Source of the DNA: Turneriella sp942492915
GTDB taxonomy: Bacteria > Spirochaetota > Leptospiria > Turneriellales > Turneriellaceae
DNA: 64,000 nt
Reading direction: 5' to 3'
NCBI GenBank assembly: GCA_942492915.1
Contig: OW818662.1
Location: forward strand, 3,038,001 to 3,102,000
Below the pieces are notes generated by a model. It ran no database searches and was not told the origin of the DNA. It worked only from the letters and a program-made list of their open reading frames with translations. Below, one piece after another: positions 59,544 to 64,000 of this stretch (positions are counted from its first letter, which is position 1; every line of letters starts with the position of its first letter). The position numbers were made by a program, and so were the translations under genes.

Positions 59544-61621
59544 GACGACTGCTGTTTGCACTCGCCCTTGCAGGCCCGGTGCAAGCTGCACCCAGCGAAG
59601 TTACAATTTACCTAACCGCAAATCTGGGTGGCAGTTTTCCGCTCAATGGCGACCACGATGACAACCAGCTGCTGCGAACTGCAGCTTACCTGCGCAAGGC
59701 GCGCGATGCGAAGCCAGGCTCATACCATTTCGACTTGGGAAATGCCTTTTTTCCGGGCAGGCTCTCGCGCTTCAGCTTCGGCTCGCTGACTGCAGACTAC
59801 CTGCAGATGCTGCGCCTCGATGCAGGTCTCGTTGCGGCGGGCGACCTCAACATCGGTGCCGAGAGCCTCGACTATATCAGACGCGCGCGCGGCATTCGGC
59901 TTCTCTCTGCGAATATTTTTCGCGACACCGCGACGTTCTTCGAGGGATATACGGTTATCGAGCGCTCCGGTCTGCGCATCGCGGCAGTGGGTCTCACTTC
60001 AACGCGTTCGCTGGTAAACTACGCTGAAGCGAAATACCTTGATCTGCATCTCGAGCCACCTGGTACATCGGCAGAACCCGCGCTCGTTCAGGCCGCTGCC
60101 GCAAAACCCGATCTGCTGGTGGTCTTAAGCGGTCTGCCGATTCGCGACGCAATCACATTGCTCGGCAAATATCCGCAGATCGACGTGATTCTCTGTGGTG
60201 GTGACGCCGATACGCGTCTGGGAAAAGAACCCATTCGTATGATCGAACTGCCTGATGGCAGGCGCGCGATCGCGATGCCGAATGGCGCGTCGCTCATGCG
60301 CCTCGACCTCACAAAGCGCGGCAGGGTCTGGACACTCAGCGACCGCGAAGTTGTCGATGTCATGGCAGGTGAAGACCCGGTGCAGCTGCCACCCACCTTC
60401 GAAAGGCGTCTCGCCCTTTGGCAAAAAGGTTTTAATGCCTTAGAAGACTCTGAGGTAAAGCAGTTGAATTTCGCACCGTTTCGACTAACGCCCCAATTTG
60501 CAGCGGCTTCGCTGCGCGATAGTTATGGGTGCGATGTCGCATTCGTCGAAGAGAGCGACATCGACGAAGAGGGTTTTCCTCTTGTATCGCGGGCGAGAGA
60601 TATTCGTTACGCGGTACAGAACGACTATGATGTATTCACCTACCGCATGTCTGGCGCTGCCCTGCGCGCGCTCTACGCAAAACAGCCGACGCTGGTCTTT
60701 TCGGGAATGACCGCCAAGACGGTGATTGGCTACCCGCTGCGCGACGAAGTGAACTACCGTGTTTGTAGCACCCAGAAGGGATTTGAGATTGCGATTCCCC
60801 CGGGGGATGCACGCGCCAAACACCGCAACCAATGGCTGGGCATCAGCGACTCAATCACGCGTACCATTGAAGAGGGCATCACCGACCCCGATCACGCAGC
60901 CGACCGACGGTTTCGCCTGCTCACAACGCTCAATCTCTCAAATATCTATGAAACAGGGTCTGTGGCAAACACGAGCCGCATCGACACTCCGCCGGGACAG
61001 CCGATTGATTCATACTTTAAATGGGGATTAGAAAACGATGTGAACTTCACGCTGTATAACCGCCGGCACTCGTTCTCCTTTAATCCGTACATTTTTTATG
61101 TAAGGCAGGTCGACCAGATCGTACGCAACCTGCTGCGCGCCGATGTCACCTACACTTACAACACCGAATGGTTTCTGCGACCATATCAAAAAAACCGTAT
61201 CGATACCGTCGTCGTACCCGTCAACGGGCTGCGCCCGAGCTTCTTGCGCGAAACCGTTGGCGCAGAATTTAACTGGAAGCTTTTTACCGGCCGGCTTGGT
61301 GGCGGTCTTGAAAAAGAAATACTCGACCCGGTAAACGACCCGAACTGGGGTCTTGAAGCGAACATCGGCGCGTTATGGGAATTCTATCCCGGCATCAAGT
61401 ACAAGCTCGGGTTTGACTCATTCTCGTCACGCACGTACGCCGGCTTCTGGCGGCACCGGGTCGAAATTGCCAATTCTGTCATCTTCACCATCGCGGCGCC
61501 GATCACCTTTACGGTGAGCCACCGCTGGTACTATTTCTATCTGGGTTCCGTGGGGGATTTCTATAATTCGTCGATCGTTTTGCTGTCGCTCGACCTGCGC
61601 ACGACGTGGAAAGAGCCATAG
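59540..61621 (+). CDS. Degenerate 5'-nucleotidase-like protein fused to a C-terminal beta-barrel
   Basis: A 693-residue exported protein (signal MRRLLFALALAGPVQA). Residues 18-280 follow the fold order of UshA-type metallophosphatases, but the metal motifs are changed: LTANLGGSF for TNDxHG, FDLGNAFF for DxGDxF (residues 64-71) and AAGDLNIG for GNHExD (99-106). Residues about 300-460 match the C-terminal nucleotidase domain (DVFTYRMSGAALRALY). From about 480, strands such as YFKWGLENDVNFTLYNRR, FNPYIFYVRQVDQI and TFTVSHRWYYFYLGSVGDF (in parts) suggest an outer-membrane barrel. It is probably a binding or structural protein rather than an active nucleotidase. It overlaps the coiled-coil gene. 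Confidence 0.75.
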   Translation: MRRLLFALALAGPVQAAPSEVTIYLTANLGGSFPLNGDHDDNQLLRTAAYLRKARDAKPGSYHFDLGNAFFPGRLSRFSFGSLTADYLQMLRLDAGLVAAGDLNIGAESLDYIRRARGIRLLSANIFRDTATFFEGYTVIERSGLRIAAVGLTSTRSLVNYAEAKYLDLHLEPPGTSAEPALVQAAAAKPDLLVVLSGLPIRDAITLLGKYPQIDVILCGGDADTRLGKEPIRMIELPDGRRAIAMPNGASLMRLDLTKRGRVWTLSDREVVDVMAGEDPVQLPPTFERRLALWQKGFNALEDSEVKQLNFAPFRLTPQFAAASLRDSYGCDVAFVEESDIDEEGFPLVSRARDIRYAVQNDYDVFTYRMSGAALRALYAKQPTLVFSGMTAKTVIGYPLRDEVNYRVCSTQKGFEIAIPPGDARAKHRNQWLGISDSITRTIEEGITDPDHAADRRFRLLTTLNLSNIYETGSVANTSRIDTPPGQPIDSYFKWGLENDVNFTLYNRRHSFSFNPYIFYVRQVDQIVRNLLRADVTYTYNTEWFLRPYQKNRIDTVVVPVNGLRPSFLRETVGAEFNWKLFTGRLGGGLEKEILDPVNDPNWGLEANIGALWEFYPGIKYKLGFDSFSSRTYAGFWRHRVEIANSVIFTIAAPITFTVSHRWYYFYLGSVGDFYNSSIVLLSLDLRTTWKEP

Positions 61622-61627
61622 GCATTC

Positions 61628-61666
61628 ATTTGGTGCCGGTTTTGCTTCGCAAAACCGGCACCAAAT
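61628..61666. terminator. Bidirectional terminator-like hairpin
   Basis: Perfect 18-bp arms (61628-61645 and 61649-61666) around TTC, with ATTT/AAAT ends. It separates the convergent barrel and cyclic-nucleotide-binding genes. Confidence 0.9.
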
Positions 61667-61670
61667 ACAA

Positions 61671-62873
61671 CTATTTCGTTTCTGCAATAATCTGGCCCGA
61701 TTTCGCCCGGTAATAGGCGATCTGGTCGGCGAGACGCTTGCGGCTCTTAATGGTAATGCTGTCATCGGCGACGATAAGATTTTCGTTCGCCCTGAACGCC
61801 TCTTCACTCGTGTCTTTCAGGCGCATGATGCCGCAGAGAATCTTGAGCTCTGGTAGCGTAATGTTGAACTTGTATGACTTATCCAGAGCGCTGTTGTCTT
61901 TCGTGCGCAGGTTTTGGTTACGCACGAGGTTATAGAGGTATGCATACATGCGCACCAGCGGATCGCCGATTTTGAAAATTACCAGACGCTGGTGTGAGAA
62001 CCAGATGCGCCGGGCCATGTTCTCAAAGATCTTCTGCAGCACCCCTTCGGCCACGCTAGACACAAGCTGCTGCGGCGAGATGCGAATGAGTTGAGAATCC
62101 TGCGTGGTGACCGCAGTACCCATGCGGGGAGCGTCTTCGATGAACGCCATTTCGCCGAAAAGTTCGCCCGGGCCGAGCACATCGATGATAAATTCTTCAC
62201 CGCGAACGATCCTCATCAGCTTGACCGAGCCTGAGAGCACGACAAATATTTCTTTGCCCATCTCGCCTTCAGAGAAGAGCATCGTGTCTTGCGGCACGAG
62301 AGTTGTTTTACCCGAAAAGTCGAGCTCGCTATGGTGTTCTTTCACATCTTCAAACAGAGCCTGAGCCATTTGCAGATAAACACCCTCGTTCTGTTCTGCC
62401 CACGGAATATACGCTTTCAGCGCCCGCGCCGCGTAGTGGGGTTTATCCCACTCAATGTATTTATTGGCGAGGTTATATAAAATGTCGGGCGTAATGTTAC
62501 GGTCTTCGGGGGCATCGAGTTTCGAGAGGTGCAACTGTATCGTGCGTAATTCACGCGAATAGAGGCGCAGCATCTTAACAGCCAAATCGGACTGTGACTT
62601 GAGATAGCTGCCGATCATCGACACGGGAATCTCGGCAACCTGCGCGTCGGTCGTCGCGTAGATGGTCACAAGAAAACGGTGCCCGGTTAGCGCAGAGACG
62701 AGGCCAAAGCTGTCGCCCGCCTCGAACCGGGACAGCACCTTGTCGTTCAGGCGGTGTTCGGTATCGATCGCCAATATACCTTTACGCACAAGGTAGAAGA
62801 TGCCGGGATTAGGTGCATTCTGGATAACAACGGCTGAGCCGGCTTTGTAGTCTTTGATCTTGATGTCTTGCAT
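61671..62873 (-). CDS. Protein with two cyclic-nucleotide-binding domains
   Basis: A 400-residue cytoplasmic protein. Domain 1 (about residues 5-115) has GIFYLVRKGILAI and LSRFEAGDSFGLVSAL. A helical linker with TPR-like text (DILYNLANKYIEWDK) follows. Domain 2 (about 185-300) has the better phosphate-binding cassette: GPGELFGEMAFIEDAPRMGTAV, in which FGEMA-x(5-7)-R fits a cNMP-binding site, and domain 1 lacks it. The last about 85 residues are helical and basic (NITLPELKILCGIMRL; ITIKSRKRLADQIAYY) and could be a winged-helix DNA-binding region. It may be a CRP-like regulator. It diverges from gyrB. Confidence 0.85.
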   Translation of the reverse strand: MQDIKIKDYKAGSAVVIQNAPNPGIFYLVRKGILAIDTEHRLNDKVLSRFEAGDSFGLVSALTGHRFLVTIYATTDAQVAEIPVSMIGSYLKSQSDLAVKMLRLYSRELRTIQLHLSKLDAPEDRNITPDILYNLANKYIEWDKPHYAARALKAYIPWAEQNEGVYLQMAQALFEDVKEHHSELDFSGKTTLVPQDTMLFSEGEMGKEIFVVLSGSVKLMRIVRGEEFIIDVLGPGELFGEMAFIEDAPRMGTAVTTQDSQLIRISPQQLVSSVAEGVLQKIFENMARRIWFSHQRLVIFKIGDPLVRMYAYLYNLVRNQNLRTKDNSALDKSYKFNITLPELKILCGIMRLKDTSEEAFRANENLIVADDSITIKSRKRLADQIAYYRAKSGQIIAETK

Positions 62874-63047
62874 GGCGACTGTGTTTATTATCGGCAGAGC
62901 TCGAAACAGAAGCGACCGGAAAAGGAGACCCCGGGTGACCCGCAGAACGAGAATTCTGAACCCTTAAATCAGGCGACATAACATCTTCGCGATGAAGACT
63001 GGCCTTGAACTATAGGCATAGCCTCGATAGTTGATATCAATACCACC

Positions 63048-64000
63048 ATGGCAAAACCAGCAAAAAAACCCGAAAAAAAATCTGCACCCGAGGCGAAACC
63101 CGCCGCAGCGAAGGCGAAAGCCCCCGAAGAAGCGCCAATGCACGGGCACGTTTCTGAAGAGTATAATTCCTCGAAGATACAGGTTCTCGAGGGTCTCGAG
63201 GCTGTACGCAAACGCCCCGGTATGTACATCGGCTCGACCGACCTGCCAGGCCTGCACCACATGGTCTATGAAATCGTGGACAACTGTATCGATGAAGCGA
63301 TGGCAGGCCATTGCGACACGATTGATGTCGAGATCTCTAAGGGCAATATCGTGACTGTTTCAGACAATGGTCGCGGTATTCCTGTGGATATTCACCCCAA
63401 AGTAGGGGTTTCGACCGTCGAGGTTGTTTTGACCAAACTGCACGCCGGCGGTAAATTCGGCGACGGAGCTTATAAAGTTTCGGGCGGTCTGCACGGTGTC
63501 GGTGTGTCGGTCGTCAACGCGCTTTCTGAGTGGGTCGAGGTAGATGTACACCTGAACGGAAAGCAGCACCATATTCATTTTGACCGCGGCAAAACCAGAG
63601 CTCCACTCAAGGTGAAGGGGCCAAGCAAGAAAAGGGGCACAACTGTCACATTTATGGCCGACAGCCAGATATTTGATACCCTCGACTACCGTTACGATAC
63701 TCTATCCTCACGTTTGCGCGAACTGGCATTTCTGAACAAGAACCTGAAAATTACCATTCGTGACACGCGCGAAAAAGAAGTCAAAGAACACGTTTTTCAG
63801 TACAAAGGCGGTATCGTCGAGTTCGTTAAGATGCTCACCGAGAAGAAAAACCCGCTGCAGAAAAAACCGATCTATGCCATTCAACAAAAAGACGGCATTC
63901 AGGTCGAGCTGGCGATAGAATACTGCGACACTTACTCAGAGCAGATTTTTACGTTTGCCAATGCTATCCACACGCGCGAGGGCGGCACACACCTTGAGGG
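63048..64000 (+). CDS. gyrB: DNA gyrase subunit B (partial, 3' end outside window)
   Basis: ATPase subunit of a type II topoisomerase, first 317 codons. A basic, Lys/Ala/Pro-rich N-terminal extension of about 40 residues (MAKPAKKPEKKSAPEAKP) precedes the GHKL domain. IQVLEGLEAVRKRPGMYIGS, EIVDNCIDEAMAG (catalytic Glu and Asn), VSDNGRGIPVD, TKLHAGGKFG and VSGGLHGVGVSVVNALSE follow in order, then the transducer start REGGTHLEG (in parts). ParE has the same motifs and cannot be fully excluded. The 5' region (62874-63047) separates it from the divergent cyclic-nucleotide-binding gene and should hold both promoters. Confidence 0.82.
   Translation, partial: MAKPAKKPEKKSAPEAKPAAAKAKAPEEAPMHGHVSEEYNSSKIQVLEGLEAVRKRPGMYIGSTDLPGLHHMVYEIVDNCIDEAMAGHCDTIDVEISKGNIVTVSDNGRGIPVDIHPKVGVSTVEVVLTKLHAGGKFGDGAYKVSGGLHGVGVSVVNALSEWVEVDVHLNGKQHHIHFDRGKTRAPLKVKGPSKKRGTTVTFMADSQIFDTLDYRYDTLSSRLRELAFLNKNLKITIRDTREKEVKEHVFQYKGGIVEFVKMLTEKKNPLQKKPIYAIQQKDGIQVELAIEYCDTYSEQIFTFANAIHTREGGTHLE

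Overview
The window reads as chromosomal DNA of a spirochaete of the order Leptospirales. Two tandem FlaA-type flagellar sheath proteins, many loosely conserved lipoprotein signal peptides, a phasin-like protein and a separate nuoJ-N block all point that way. Base composition is moderately GC-rich, more like Turneriella or Leptonema than pathogenic Leptospira. The genus is inference; I see no rRNA or tRNA gene to settle it.

Layout. 1-7.9 kb (minus strand): the 3' half of a complex I operon (nuoJKLMN), then an HtrA protease and coaX (cut by the window edge). 8-11.5 kb: a DUF318-type permease with a thioredoxin-fold partner, then a SET-domain methyltransferase and a homospermidine synthase-like enzyme diverging from start codons about 20 bp apart. 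11.5-14.5 kb: two DUF4139 proteins and a small exported protein. 14.6-19.9 kb: an OmpA-like lipoprotein, a haem-binding DUF3365 protein, and a beta-glucoside module (membrane-anchored GH1, MFS transporter, ROK kinase). 20-24.5 kb (minus): an SH3-like lipoprotein, a truncated aspartic protease, a deaminase, and a selenium-tRNA operon (S1/P1 nuclease, mnmH, selD). 24.6-29.9 kb: a zinc-ribbon membrane protein, a polytopic membrane protein, two flaA genes and an orphan gspC. 29.9-33.7 kb: thiD, a sugar-dehydrogenase-like beta-propeller, a phasin-like gene and citrate synthase.

33.8-53.7 kb is the accessory-looking part. It holds a tandem hemerythrin, a desulfoferrodoxin-like lipoprotein, two giant paralogous lipoproteins (about 1,830 and 2,240 residues) built from cysteine-bearing repeats, Calx-beta-like, Ig-like and LamG-like modules, remnants of a Phd/PIN toxin-antitoxin pair between them, a REP-associated tyrosine transposase flanked by its palindromes, a CsgG-like/beta-barrel protein and a two-component system. 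A palindrome ACCCCCT-N4-AGGGGGT recurs at four gene boundaries here and may mark a shared regulon. 53.7-64 kb is mostly housekeeping: dnaE, a cupin, a fatty-acid hydroxylase, a degenerate 5'-nucleotidase fused to a predicted barrel, a double cyclic-nucleotide-binding protein and the start of gyrB.

The most unusual large-scale signal is the number of long, near-perfect palindromes. They fall into several families; some are translated in frame, giving peptides such as VGVGLNLPLR and GEGLRPSPD, and one forms the hydrophobic core of a signal peptide. No CRISPR array, prophage or integrated plasmid was seen.
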